From Planctomycetota bacterium (GTDB taxonomy: Bacteria; Planctomycetota; UBA1135; UBA2386): 64,000 nucleotides of DNA. The stretch spans positions 46,179 through 110,178 of the forward strand of contig JADLFX010000107.1 in NCBI GenBank assembly GCA_020849665.1, written 5' to 3'. The translations under genes were made by a program, and so were the position numbers. Position 1 is the first letter of the stretch, and the number at the start of each line of letters is the position of its first letter. Positions 46,313-55,515 of the stretch are shown here, piece by piece. The notes below the pieces were generated by a model. It did not search any database. It was not told where the DNA came from and saw only the letters and a list, made by a program, of their open reading frames with translations.

Positions 46313-46336
46313 GGAATGGTACCGAGAGTGGTACCG
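46313..46336 (+). repeat. Right copy of the 24-bp island-end repeat
   Basis: Two TGGTACCG boxes directly upstream of the integrase start, matching 20536-20559 with one mismatch. The position would let the integrase, or an excision factor, regulate int as well as bind the arm. Confidence 0.7.
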
Positions 46337-46395
46337 AGCGCAACCCCGGGGAACCGGGGACCCTCGTGTTTGACCTCGAAAGAACGGAAAGGACT

Positions 46396-46469
46396 TGGAG
46401 GTGGTGGCCGGAATCGAACCGGCGTAGAGGGATTTGCAATCCCTTGCCTGACCACTTGGCTACACCACC
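46396..46469 (-). tRNA. tRNA-Cys(GCA), island attachment site
   Basis: Complete on the minus strand: GGTGGTG acceptor pairs with CACCACC, discriminator T, encoded CCA; anticodon stem GGGAT/ATCCC around TTGCAAA (anticodon GCA); T arm GGTTCGATTCC. 74 bases with CCA. The first 46 bases in plus coordinates (46396-46441) are the right attachment core. The gene stays functional because the integrated element supplies an identical 3' end. Confidence 0.95.
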
Positions 46470-46611
46470 GTCCGGTAGGGCGGCGAACCGTAGGCCCCTG
46501 GCCGGTGGGGCGCAAGGGTGGCCGGCCTCCGGCGGGCGGATCGCGCGGAGCCGGTTTCTTTGGCGGGCGTTCTGGCCTCGGCTCCTGCCCTGGGGCATCC
46601 TGGACCGGGTC

Positions 46612-46851
46612 GTGAAGACCAAGAAGAACATCCACTTCGAGTTCTCCCAGGAGCTGGTGCGAACGCCGCTGCTCTACCAGCTCAACCGCCAGTTCGACGT
46701 GGTCATCAACATTCGCGGCGCGTCGGTGACCGAGGAAGGCGGCTTCGTGGCGCTGGAGCTCGAGGGCGAGCAGGCCGAGGTGGATCGGGTGATGACCTAC
46801 CTGCGCGACAAGGGCATCACGGTCGGGGAGGGCCTGGGAGGCACGAAGTGA
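46612..46851 (+). CDS. NIL-domain protein
   Basis: 79 residues from a GTG at 46612. The NIL (ferredoxin-like, ACT-related) domain is recognised from its layout: THFEF-type first strand (KKNIHFEFSQ), LLYQLNRQFDVVINIRGASV, GGFVALELEGEQAEVDRVM and TYLRDKGITV. In other proteins this domain accompanies ABC transporters or ferredoxins and binds methionine or regulates transport. Here it stands alone. Its TGA overlaps the GTG of the gamma-glutamyltransferase gene (GTGA), so the two are coupled. Confidence 0.8.
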   Translation: MKTKKNIHFEFSQELVRTPLLYQLNRQFDVVINIRGASVTEEGGFVALELEGEQAEVDRVMTYLRDKGITVGEGLGGTK

Positions 46852-48542
46852 CCGGAGCGGGGGCGCTGGGCTGGGCGCTGGGCGCCCTGGCCGGACTCTC
46901 GCTCGGCGCGGTGCCGGCGCCGAACGACCTCGAGGCGAAGGGTCGCTCGGGCGCGGTCGCGAGCGCCGATCCGCACGCGAGCGCGGCGGGCATCGCGGTG
47001 CTGAAGGCCGGCGGCAACGCGATGGACGCCGCCGTGGCGGTGGCCCTGGTCCTGGCGGTGACCCACCCGCAGGCCGGCAACCTGGGTGGTGGCGGGTTCT
47101 TCGTGGCGCGGATGGCCGATGGGCGCAACTACGCCCTCGACTTCCGCGAGAAGGCCCCGGCCGGGGCGCAGCGCGACATGTTCCTCCGCGCCGACGGCTC
47201 GGTGGACGAGGACCGGGCGCAGTTCGGCGCCCTCGCCGCGGGCGTGCCTGGCTCGCCCATGGGCCTGGAGGTCGCGCTCGCGAAACTCGGCACGAGGCCC
47301 CTGGCCGAGCTCGCCCGGCCGGCGATCCGGCTGGCGCGCGAGGGCATCGAGGTCGATCACTTCCTCGCCGCTGCCCTGAAGGCGCACGAGAAGGTGCTCG
47401 GCCGGTACCCCGCGACTCGCAAGGTGTTCTTCAGCGGGGAGCGCGTGCTGACCCAGGGCGAGCGGCTGGTGCAGAAGGATCTGGCGGCGACGCTGGAGCG
47501 CTTCGCGCAGGCCGGGGCCAAGGGCTTCTACGAGGGCGAGACCGCACGGCTGCTGGTGGCCGAGATGCAGCGCGGCGGCGGAATCCTCAGTGCAAAGGAC
47601 CTGCAGGAGTATCGGGCCATCGAGCGCCCGGTCCTGGTCGGCCGCTACCGCGGCTTCGAGGTGTTGACCATGCCGCCGCCCTCGTCGGGGGGCATCGCGC
47701 TCCTGCAGATGCTCGCGCTCATCGAGCCCTACGACGTGGCCGGGATGGGCTTCGGCAGCAGCCAGGGCCTGCACCTGCGCACCGAGGTGATGCGGCGGGC
47801 GTTCGCCGATCGGGCACGCTGGCTGGGCGACCCGGACTTCTACAAGGTCCCGGTCGAGGGGCTCCTGGCCCCGTCCTACCTGGATCGGCTGCGCCTGGGC
47901 ATGCGGCTGGATCGCCGCAGCGAGGTGGAGCCGGGGCAGCCCGAGGGCGCCCCCGAGGGGGACCACACCACGCACTTCTCGGTGGTCGACGCGGCCGGCA
48001 ACGCGGTCGCGTGCACGACCACGCTCAACGCGAGCTTCGGCTGCGGACTGGTGGCGGACGGCACCGGCGTGCTGCTCAACAACGAGATGGACGACTTCTC
48101 GGCCAAGCCCGGCGTGCCCAACCAGTTCGGCCTCGTCGGCGGACGCGCCAACCAGATCGAGCCCGGCAAGCGCATGCTCTCGTCGATGACGCCCACGATC
48201 CTGCTCTCGGAGGGCAAGGTGCGCTACGTCCTCGGCAGCCCGGGCGGGGGGCGGATCATCAACACGGTGTTCCAGGTGGTGACCAACCTGGTCGATCACG
48301 GGATGCCGCTCGACCTGGCGGTCGCCGCCCCGCGCATCCACCACCAGTGGAAGCCGGATCAGATCACCTGGGAGACCCTGGCGCTCAGCGTGGACGTGCG
48401 CGAGCGGCTGCAGGACCTCGGACATCGCTTCGCACGCACGGCCGTGGCCATCGGGCAGGTGTCCGCGATCGCGGTCCTGAAGGATGGCACGCGCTTCGCC
48501 GTGCAGGACCCGCGCTCTGGCGGCGCGGCGATGGCGTACTAG
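46848..48542 (+). CDS. ggt: Gamma-glutamyltransferase
   Basis: 564 residues from a GTG. A weak hydrophobic leader (LGWALGALAGLSLGAVP) suggests export. The NTN-hydrolase domain is complete: SADPHASAAGIAVLKAGGNAMDAAVA, the conserved NLGGGGFFV and LDFREKAP with the substrate Arg, and the autocleavage site before T374 in DHTTHFSVVD, which becomes the nucleophile. GSPGGGRIINTVFQVV is the oxyanion end. It transfers or hydrolyses the gamma-glutamyl group of glutathione or similar compounds in the periplasm. It follows the NIL gene with a GTGA overlap. Confidence 0.95.
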   Translation: MTGAGALGWALGALAGLSLGAVPAPNDLEAKGRSGAVASADPHASAAGIAVLKAGGNAMDAAVAVALVLAVTHPQAGNLGGGGFFVARMADGRNYALDFREKAPAGAQRDMFLRADGSVDEDRAQFGALAAGVPGSPMGLEVALAKLGTRPLAELARPAIRLAREGIEVDHFLAAALKAHEKVLGRYPATRKVFFSGERVLTQGERLVQKDLAATLERFAQAGAKGFYEGETARLLVAEMQRGGGILSAKDLQEYRAIERPVLVGRYRGFEVLTMPPPSSGGIALLQMLALIEPYDVAGMGFGSSQGLHLRTEVMRRAFADRARWLGDPDFYKVPVEGLLAPSYLDRLRLGMRLDRRSEVEPGQPEGAPEGDHTTHFSVVDAAGNAVACTTTLNASFGCGLVADGTGVLLNNEMDDFSAKPGVPNQFGLVGGRANQIEPGKRMLSSMTPTILLSEGKVRYVLGSPGGGRIINTVFQVVTNLVDHGMPLDLAVAAPRIHHQWKPDQITWETLALSVDVRERLQDLGHRFARTAVAIGQVSAIAVLKDGTRFAVQDPRSGGAAMAY

Positions 48543-48563
48543 GCCGGCACGCCCCGCGGCGGC

Positions 48564-49736
48564 CTACTTGTTGTCGTCCTTGTCGCGGCTCTTCTGACGC
48601 TCCACGACGACCTTCGTGAACTCCTCCGGGCTCTTGAGGGTCCGGACCATCACGGTCTGCCACGCACGCACGGTCTGCCCGTTGTGGTGGGCGGTCTCCA
48701 GCGGCACGTCCTCGCCCAGCAGCGTGTGCTTGTAGCCGGCGTTCAGGCCGTAGGTCATCTGCTCCATCAGCTTGTTCAGCTCGCCGCCGAACATGCTCTG
48801 CTCGGAGTCCTTGTAGTCGACTTCGCGCAGCGCGTTGATCATCCCGACCATCGCGTTGTAGCCCTTGGCCGCGAGCTGCGTCTTGGCCCGGTTGCCCGGC
48901 ATGCCGCCGTCCCGCACGCGGCCGATCAGGTCGGTGATCTCCTGCTTCTGATCGTCGGTGGTGCCCTCGGGCCAGGCGAGCGGTTGCAGCTCCTTGGCCG
49001 GCTGGAACACCTGGTCCGGCGAGGTGATCTTGACGCCCGGCTTCTCGGCCGGCTTCGCGGCGGGCTTGGCGGGCTCCACCGGCTTCGGCGCGCTCGCGGC
49101 CTCTGCGGGCTTCGCCCCCAGGTCCGGTGGCGTGCCGGTCTCGCTCGGCTTCGCCGCGGCGGCGCCCGCGGCGTTCGCCTGGGCGGGCGTCTGCTGGCCG
49201 GCCGCTGGAGTCTGCGCCGCCGGCTGGTTCTGCGCCGTGGGGGTCTGCGACGGGGCGTCGCCTCCGGAGAGGCCCCACCACGCGATGCCGATCAGGGCGG
49301 CGACACCCACGCCGACGCCGACGAAGACCATGGGGTTGGCGCCCTTCTTGCGCTCATGGCCGTGACCGTGGCCATGGCCATGACGATGGCGGCCGCTGCC
49401 GCGCGCTCCGCCTTCCTTGTCCTGGCCAGCGGCATGGCGAGCGCTGCGGTGGCTCGCTGCCGTGGCCGGACCCGCGTGGGCGGCGGCGGGCGCGCTGCTG
49501 CGCGGCGCGGGTGCGGCGGCGGCTGGTCTGGCCGCCGGCTTGGGAGCCGGGGCCTGGACCTTCGCCGCGGGCTGGGCGGTGGCGGGCGCGGCCGGCGCCT
49601 CTGCCGGCGCGGCCCGCTGGGCCTTCACGTCGATCACCGCCCCGCACGACTTGCACTTGGCCTTGTCGGCGGCAAAGGTCTCCGGGAGCTTGTACTTGGC
49701 GCCGCAGTTGACGCACTGGACGGTGAGGACGGACAT
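48564..49736 (-). CDS. Zinc-ribbon single-pass membrane protein
   Basis: 390 residues. The N-terminal 30 residues form a double-CxxC zinc ribbon (VQCVNCGAKYKL and CKSCGAVIDV). A long Pro/Ala-rich linker with a His-rich patch (HRHGHGHGHGHERKK) leads to one transmembrane helix (MVFVGVGVGVAALIGIAWWG). The outer part is again Ala/Pro-rich and ends in a helical domain, LIGRVRDGGMPGNRAKTQLA and later GGELNKLMEQMTYGL. No enzyme is recognised. It shares this architecture with the gene at 50104-51462, so the two are probably paralogues or partners. Confidence 0.8.
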   Translation of the reverse strand: MSVLTVQCVNCGAKYKLPETFAADKAKCKSCGAVIDVKAQRAAPAEAPAAPATAQPAAKVQAPAPKPAARPAAAAPAPRSSAPAAAHAGPATAASHRSARHAAGQDKEGGARGSGRHRHGHGHGHGHERKKGANPMVFVGVGVGVAALIGIAWWGLSGGDAPSQTPTAQNQPAAQTPAAGQQTPAQANAAGAAAAKPSETGTPPDLGAKPAEAASAPKPVEPAKPAAKPAEKPGVKITSPDQVFQPAKELQPLAWPEGTTDDQKQEITDLIGRVRDGGMPGNRAKTQLAAKGYNAMVGMINALREVDYKDSEQSMFGGELNKLMEQMTYGLNAGYKHTLLGEDVPLETAHHNGQTVRAWQTVMVRTLKSPEEFTKVVVERQKSRDKDDNK

Positions 49737-49764
49737 GGGAGGAGGGAGTTGGGTGAGGATCGGG

Positions 49765-49986
49765 TCAGTGCTTGGCAGGTTGTCCGGCCGGCAGCGCAGG
49801 GGCGGCACTCGCCTTCTGCGCGTCCCGATTGGGGATGTACACGTTGGTGACCCACCAGCCGGCGAGCACGACGACGACGGCAGCTGCAAGGATGCCGATC
49901 ATCATGGGGCTCATGCCCTTCTTGGCGTTGCGGGTGCGGGGATCGAGAGAGCTCTTCGGGGGAACGATGCGACCAGGATCGGCCAT
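49765..49986 (-). CDS. Small single-pass membrane protein
   Basis: 73 residues. A basic N-terminal 25 residues (SLDPRTRNAKKG) precede a single transmembrane helix (MIGILAAAVVVVLAGWWVT); a short Ala/Pro-rich tail follows. It lies between the two zinc-ribbon membrane genes on the same strand and is probably part of the same cluster. Unrecognised. Confidence 0.7.
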   Translation of the reverse strand: MADPGRIVPPKSSLDPRTRNAKKGMSPMMIGILAAAVVVVLAGWWVTNVYIPNRDAQKASAAPALPAGQPAKH

Positions 49987-50103
49987 GGAGAGGTTTGGGA
50001 TGCGAATCGACCCTGCAGAGGGGGCTGCCTGCAGCAGGGGCGAACGATAGCACGGCCCGCCCGCGGGGCCACGCCGGGCCGGCAACAGGGGCCTGGGCGG
50101 GCC

Positions 50104-51462
50104 TCAGCCCTTGCCCGTGGGAGTCGGGGCGGTGGCCGGGGTCTTCGGCCTCGGCTTCATGGGGGGCAGGTCCTCTTCCTCCCCGGCCACGGGCGGGCGG
50201 ATCACGCGGTTCTTGTTCACCTCCCACCACGCGTACCACTTCTGCAGCGCGGTCTCGCGCGAAGCGTCCCTGCCGCCGACCGCCTCGGCCATCTCCGCCG
50301 AGGGCATGTAGGCCACGCCGTGCCCCGTCAGGTCCGTGAGCTGTCGGTTCAGGAGGTTGAGCGCCTGGCGTTCCTCATCCGTCGCCCCCTGGATCTCGAA
50401 GAACTTGTTCAGCAGGCGCGGGATCGCGGGCTTGCCGATCTCGCGCAACCGCTTGCCTGCGGTGGTGCGGGAGCGCGGCGTCGCGTTCACGTCGGCGATC
50501 TGCGCGACCAGCGCGTCGATCTCGGTCTGCAGGGCCGGTGGCGTGCTGGCGAGGTGCGCCAGCGGACCCACCGTGACGACAGCGCCCGGCTTGGGCCTGG
50601 CGGGCTCCCCCGATGCTCCCGGTTGCGAGGCCGACTGCGCCGTGCCGGGCTGCGCACCCGCTTCGCCCTGGCCGCCGGCCGGCCTGGCCGTGGCCGCTGG
50701 ACGGCGCACCTTCTCGGCCTTGCGGATCACGCGCCAGTCGGTGACCAGCACGAAGGGCTTCTGGTAGCGGAAGCCGAACTCCACCTCGGCCCCCGAGGCC
50801 CAGGCGGCCGTGTCCTTGGGGTTGAGGCGGATGTCGGCCTTCCCGGTCGCCGCATCGTGGTACTTCCGCTCCGGGAGCTGGCCACCGGCGTACTCGAAGT
50901 CGCGGAACAGGGCGGTGTCCTCGCGGGTGAGCAGCGCGTCGATCATCTCCTTGCGCAGCTCCTCCTGCCTCGCCGGGAGCTGCTGCAGGATCGGAGTCGC
51001 CACCTGGATGCCCAGGTGCTTCTGCAGGGCCTCGAAGTCCGTGCGCTGCTCGATCTGCAGGCGGTTGCCCCGCGTGACCGCGTCGAGCCACTCGCCGATC
51101 CCGACCACGCGCGGGTGGTTCGAGCCCAGGTCGATCACCTCCTCCCTGGGCTGCACCGCGGGCCCGGGCCCGGCCGCGGGCTGGCCCCCGCCCGCCATCT
51201 TCTGCACGGCGAGGTAGAGCACCGCGACCACCACCAGTCCGAGTCCGGCCCCGATCAGGCCCTTCCATTCACCGGCGGAACTGCGCTTGGCCTTCTTCGT
51301 GTGGCGGCCGGCGGCGAACACGTGCTGGCACTGCGAGCAGCGGATCTTGGAGTCCAGCGCCTCGGCTTGGACCCGGAACTGGGCCGAGCACTTGGGGCAG
51401 TAGACGTCGACGCGACCGTCGCGGGACGGGCGTGGGGGACGCGAAGGACGGGCCGTGGCCAA
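50104..51462 (-). CDS. Zinc-ribbon single-pass membrane protein
   Basis: 452 residues from a TTG at 51462, chosen because GGAGA lies 9 bases upstream and no ATG or GTG precedes the zinc ribbon. [12 protein letters not shown] and [10 protein letters not shown] form an MJ0042-type zinc ribbon; one transmembrane helix ([18 protein letters not shown]) follows. The outer part is helical, with [34 protein letters not shown] and [14 protein letters not shown]. Unrecognised beyond the domain architecture, which parallels 48564-49736. It is divergent from uvrB with 118 bases between the starts. Confidence 0.78.
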   Translation of the reverse strand: MATARPSRPPRPSRDGRVDVYCPKCSAQFRVQAEALDSKIRCSQCQHVFAAGRHTKKAKRSSAGEWKGLIGAGLGLVVVAVLYLAVQKMAGGGQPAAGPGPAVQPREEVIDLGSNHPRVVGIGEWLDAVTRGNRLQIEQRTDFEALQKHLGIQVATPILQQLPARQEELRKEMIDALLTREDTALFRDFEYAGGQLPERKYHDAATGKADIRLNPKDTAAWASGAEVEFGFRYQKPFVLVTDWRVIRKAEKVRRPAATARPAGGQGEAGAQPGTAQSASQPGASGEPARPKPGAVVTVGPLAHLASTPPALQTEIDALVAQIADVNATPRSRTTAGKRLREIGKPAIPRLLNKFFEIQGATDEERQALNLLNRQLTDLTGHGVAYMPSAEMAEAVGGRDASRETALQKWYAWWEVNKNRVIRPPVAGEEEDLPPMKPRPKTPATAPTPTGKG

Positions 51463-51580
51463 AGCAGCGGTCTCCAGTGGGGTTGCGGGCGGAGCGTCGG
51501 GCAGACAACGCAACGGTAGGGACGCGGTTCACCGGCCGTCAACCTCCGGGGCGCCGGCGGCCGTGACCTATAGTGCCCGC

Positions 51581-53641
51581 GTGAGCGTCGCGAACGCGTT
51601 CCGCATGGTGACCGAGCTGCAGCCTGCCGGCGACCAGCCGGAGGCGATCCGCCGGCTGGTGGACTGGCTCCAGTCCGGCGTGCGGCACGCGACGCTGCTG
51701 GGCGTGACCGGCTCGGGGAAGACCTTTGCCATGGCCAGGGTGGTCGAGGAGGTCCAGCGCCCCACGCTGGTCCTGGCGCCCAACAAGACCCTGGCTGCGC
51801 AGCTCTACGGCGAGTTCAAGGCCTTCTTCCCCGACAACGCGGTCGAGTACTTCATCAGCTACTACGACTACTACCAGCCCGAGGCCTACGTCCCGTCCAC
51901 CGACACCTACATCGAGAAGGACGCGAGCATCAACGAGGCGATCGAGCGGATGCGCAACTCGGCGACCCGCTCGCTGATGGAGCGGCGCGACGTGCTGATC
52001 GTGGCCTCGATCTCGTGCATCTACGGGCTCGGCTCGCCCGAGAACTACCGCGAGCTCTCGGTGCGGGTGCGCAAGGGCGAGACGCTGCGCCGCGACGCGT
52101 TGCTGCGCTCGCTGGCCGCGATCCAGTACCAACGCAACAACTTCGAGTTCCAGCGCGGCTCGTTCCGCGTGCGCGGCGACGTGATCGAGGTGTTCCCGGT
52201 GTACGACGAGGACCGCGCGATCCGCATCGAGCTCTTCGGTGACGAGGTGGAGCAGCTGGTCGAGGTCGATCCCCTGCGTGGCGACGTCCTGCGCGAGCTG
52301 GGCGAGGTGACGATCTACCCCACCAGCCATTACGTCACGCCGGGCCAGGAGCTGGTGCGGGCCTGCACCGCGGTCGAGGCCGAACTGGAGGCGAGGCTCG
52401 GCGAACTGCGCGGGCGGGGCAAGCTGCTCGAAGCGCAGCGCCTGGAGCAGCGCTGCCGGCATGACCTGGAGCTGCTGCGTGCCACCGGCATCTGCCCCGG
52501 GATCGAGAACTACTCGCGCCACCTCGACGGGCGCGCGCCGGGGCAGCCGCCCGCCACGCTGCTGCACTACGTCCCCGAGGACTTCCTGCTCTTCGTCGAC
52601 GAGAGCCACGTCGCCATCCCGCAGGCCGGCGGGATGTACCGCGGCGACCGGAGCCGCAAGGAGACGCTGGTCGAGTACGGCTTCCGCCTGCCGAGCGCGC
52701 TCGACAACCGGCCGCTGCGCTTCGAGGAGTTCGTCGCCCTGCAGAATCAGGTGGTCTACGTGTCGGCCACGCCCGAGAAGTACGAGCTGGACCGTAGCGG
52801 TGCGCACGTGGCCGAGATGGTGGTCCGGCCCACGGGCCTGCTGGACCCGCAGGTGGAGATCCGGCCGGCGCGCGGCCAGGTGGACGACCTGCTGGCCGAG
52901 ATCCGCGCCCGCGCCGCGCGCGGCGAGCGGGTGCTGGTCACGACGCTGACCAAGCGCAGCGCCGAGGAACTCACCGAGTACTACCGCGACCTGGGGGTCA
53001 AGGTCCGCTACATGCACTCGGACATCGACAGCCTCGAGCGCTCGGTCCTGATCCGCGACCTGCGCCTGGGCGTGTTCGACGTGCTGGTGGGCATCAACCT
53101 GCTGCGCGAGGGCCTCGACATCCCCGAGGTCGCGCTCGTGGCCGTGCTCGACGCGGACAAGGAAGGCTACCTGCGCTCGCGCACGTCCCTGATCCAGACC
53201 TGCGGCCGGGCGTCGCGCAACGTCCACGGCGCGGTCATCCTCTACGCCGACACCACCACCGGCTCCATGCGCGCCGCCCTCGACGAGATGGGGCGCCGGC
53301 GGGCCCGCCAGACCGACCACAACCGCGCGCACGGCATCGAACCGCGCAGCGTACGCAAGGCGGTGCGTGAGCTCCTGCAGGTGGAGGGCGGGGAGGACGC
53401 CGAGGAAGCCGAACCGGCCGGCCGCGCCGGCAAGCGCCGCCGCGGCGCGCGCACCCCGAGCTCCGCCGTGCAGGATGCCTTGCACTCGGTGCGCGCGTTC
53501 CGCGACCAGCGCGAGCTGCTCGCACACATCCAGGATCTGCGCCGGCAGATGCTCGCCGCCGCCAAGGAGCTGGACTTCGAACGCGCGGCCCGGATCCGCG
53601 ACGAGGTGTTCCGGCTGGAGAAGCTGGAGATGGAGCTCTAG
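51581..53641 (+). CDS. uvrB: Excinuclease ABC subunit B
   Basis: 686 residues from a GTG at 51581. Helicase domain 1 has Walker A G41VTGSGKT48 and [16 protein letters not shown]; the beta-hairpin region is [26 protein letters not shown] carries Walker B and [13 protein letters not shown] with [12 protein letters not shown] the C-terminal helicase motifs. A UVR coiled-coil domain ([23 protein letters not shown]) ends the protein and binds UvrC. UvrB verifies damage and loads UvrC in nucleotide excision repair. Its TAG overlaps the uvrC GTG by one base. Confidence 0.97.
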   Translation: MSVANAFRMVTELQPAGDQPEAIRRLVDWLQSGVRHATLLGVTGSGKTFAMARVVEEVQRPTLVLAPNKTLAAQLYGEFKAFFPDNAVEYFISYYDYYQPEAYVPSTDTYIEKDASINEAIERMRNSATRSLMERRDVLIVASISCIYGLGSPENYRELSVRVRKGETLRRDALLRSLAAIQYQRNNFEFQRGSFRVRGDVIEVFPVYDEDRAIRIELFGDEVEQLVEVDPLRGDVLRELGEVTIYPTSHYVTPGQELVRACTAVEAELEARLGELRGRGKLLEAQRLEQRCRHDLELLRATGICPGIENYSRHLDGRAPGQPPATLLHYVPEDFLLFVDESHVAIPQAGGMYRGDRSRKETLVEYGFRLPSALDNRPLRFEEFVALQNQVVYVSATPEKYELDRSGAHVAEMVVRPTGLLDPQVEIRPARGQVDDLLAEIRARAARGERVLVTTLTKRSAEELTEYYRDLGVKVRYMHSDIDSLERSVLIRDLRLGVFDVLVGINLLREGLDIPEVALVAVLDADKEGYLRSRTSLIQTCGRASRNVHGAVILYADTTTGSMRAALDEMGRRRARQTDHNRAHGIEPRSVRKAVRELLQVEGGEDAEEAEPAGRAGKRRRGARTPSSAVQDALHSVRAFRDQRELLAHIQDLRRQMLAAAKELDFERAARIRDEVFRLEKLEMEL

Positions 53642-55515
53642 TGCGGGACCAGATCGTCGCGAAGGTGGCGCGCTTCCCCGAGGGCCCCGGCGTGTACGTG
53701 TTCCTGGGGGCGGGCGGACGCGCGCTCTACGTCGGCAAGGCCGCGAACCTGCGGGCCAGGGCGCGCTCGTACCTGCGTCCGGGCGGCGACGGCCGGCCGT
53801 TGCTCCGCTTCCTGGAGCACGAGGCCGTGGACGTCGAGTTCCTGGCCACCCGCACCGTGGCGGAAGCGCTGCTGCTCGAGAACACGGTCATCAAGAAGCG
53901 CAAGCCGCCCTACAACATCCGCCTCAAGGACGACAAGGCGTTCCTGCTCCTGCGCCTGGACCGCGGCGAACCCTGGCCGTGGTTCCGGCTGGTGCGCCGG
54001 CGCCTCGCCGATGGCGCCGAGTACTTCGGTCCCTATGCCTCGGCCAAGGCGGTGCGCCGCTCGTTGCGCCTGCTGCACAAGATCGTGCCGTTGCGCGACT
54101 GCAAGGACGGCGTCTTCCACAACCGTTCGCGTCCCTGCATCAAGCACCAGATCGGCCGCTGTCCGGCCCCCTGCGTGGGCCTGATCGACGCGGCCGCATA
54201 CCGCCGGCGCCTCGACGACGCGGTGGCGATCCTGCGCGGCAGCGTGGCAGGCGTGGTCGCCGACCTGGAACGCCAGATGGGCGAGGCCGCCGAGCGCCTG
54301 GAGTTCGAGCGCGCCGAGGCATGCAAGCAGCAGATCCTGGCGCTGCGGGCGGTCGCCGAACGCCAGGGCGTGGTGGATCAGGGTGGGACGGATCAGGACG
54401 TGATCGGCCTGCACCGTGCCGGAACCGAGGTCACGGCGGTGGTGCTCGCGTTCCGCGACGGCCGGTTGGAGCACAGTGCGCGCTTCCAGCTCCGCTCGGA
54501 GCTGCCCGCCGATCTGCTCCTCGGCGACCTGCTGGGACGCTACTACGAGGGCGACGCGTATGTGCCGGGCGAGGTGGTGGTCTCGGAGTCGCCCGCCGAG
54601 CACGAGGCGGTGGCCGCCTGGCTGACCGGGAAGCGCGGCAGCACGGTGCGGATCCTGGTGCCACGCCGCGGCCCGCGCCGCGGCCAGCTGGCGATGGCGA
54701 TGGCCAACGCCGAACTCCTGGACGCGTCCGCCGCGGACCAGGCCGCCCGGGCCCGTGGCGCGGTGGTCGACCTCGCGGGGCTGCTCGGGGCCGCCGAGCC
54801 CCCCGAGCGGATCCACTGCATGGACGTGTCCACGATCCAGGGGACCAGCACGGTGGCGTCGCGGGTGTGCTTCGTCGACGGCGTACCGGACAAGTCGGGC
54901 TATCGGCGGATGCGCATCGGCGCCCCGGCCGCGGGCGACGACTTCGCCGCCATGCGCGAGGCCGTGCAGCGCAGCCTCGCCCTCTGCCTGGACGACGACG
55001 CCGACGAGCTGCCCGAGCTCCTGCTCGTCGACGGCGGGCGCGGCCAGCTCGGCGCGGCACAGGCCGCCCTGCGTGACCTGGGGCTGGCGGACGACGTGGC
55101 CGTGGCCGGGCTCGCCAAGAGCCGGCTGCGCGGTGTGGGCGACGCGCGGGTGGAGAGCGGCGAGCGGCTCTTCCTGCCCGGCCGCGCGGAGGCGCTGCCG
55201 CTGGCAGCGGGGGCGCCCGCCACGCTGCTCGTGGCGCGGATCCGCGACGAGGCGCATCGCTTCGCCGTCACCTACCATCGCAAGGTGCGCGGGCGGATCA
55301 CGAGCGAACTGGACGCCATCCCCGGAGTGGGCGCGCGGCGGCGCCGCGCCCTCCTGCGTCACTTCGGCTCGTTCAGCGCAGTGCGCGCCGCGGACCGCGA
55401 GGCGCTCGCTGCCGTGCCGGGGATCCCTTCGGCCCTTGCGGCGCGGATCCACGCGGCCCTGCACCCCGGCGCCGGGCAGGCCGCGGAGGGCCCTCCGGAC
55501 CGGGCGCGCCGCTGA
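53641..55515 (+). CDS. uvrC: Excinuclease ABC subunit C
   Basis: 624 residues. The N-terminal GIY-YIG nuclease (GPGVYVFLGAGGRALYVGKA) makes the 3' incision. A cysteine-rich stretch (RDCKDGVF...RSRPCIKHQIGRCPAPC) may hold the Fe-S ligand region. A UVR motif (LEFERAEACKQQILAL) contacts UvrB. The RNase H-like domain for the 5' incision has CMDVSTIQGTSTVASRVCF and LLVDGGRGQL. A helix-hairpin-helix (IPGVGARRRRALLRHFGS) closes the protein. It starts on the last base of uvrB, so the two repair subunits are made from one operon. Confidence 0.97.
   Translation: MRDQIVAKVARFPEGPGVYVFLGAGGRALYVGKAANLRARARSYLRPGGDGRPLLRFLEHEAVDVEFLATRTVAEALLLENTVIKKRKPPYNIRLKDDKAFLLLRLDRGEPWPWFRLVRRRLADGAEYFGPYASAKAVRRSLRLLHKIVPLRDCKDGVFHNRSRPCIKHQIGRCPAPCVGLIDAAAYRRRLDDAVAILRGSVAGVVADLERQMGEAAERLEFERAEACKQQILALRAVAERQGVVDQGGTDQDVIGLHRAGTEVTAVVLAFRDGRLEHSARFQLRSELPADLLLGDLLGRYYEGDAYVPGEVVVSESPAEHEAVAAWLTGKRGSTVRILVPRRGPRRGQLAMAMANAELLDASAADQAARARGAVVDLAGLLGAAEPPERIHCMDVSTIQGTSTVASRVCFVDGVPDKSGYRRMRIGAPAAGDDFAAMREAVQRSLALCLDDDADELPELLLVDGGRGQLGAAQAALRDLGLADDVAVAGLAKSRLRGVGDARVESGERLFLPGRAEALPLAAGAPATLLVARIRDEAHRFAVTYHRKVRGRITSELDAIPGVGARRRRALLRHFGSFSAVRAADREALAAVPGIPSALAARIHAALHPGAGQAAEGPPDRARR

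Larger units (their letters stand above)
20353..46441. mobile_element. Integrated island of about 26.1 kb in tRNA-Cys
   Basis: A perfect 46-bp direct repeat, the 3' half of tRNA-Cys, forms both ends; the tyrosine integrase gene is next to the intact tRNA. The backbone is integrase, small DNA-binding protein, toprim primase and DUF3631 protein, with an SSB and an HTH protein like terminase small subunits near the other end. Cargo is the methyltransferase/PLD-helicase pair and two secreted proteins. This set is reminiscent of phage-inducible chromosomal islands; there are no capsid or tail genes and no conjugation genes. An ISKra4-family insertion and a decayed replication gene show some erosion. 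Confidence 0.92.
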
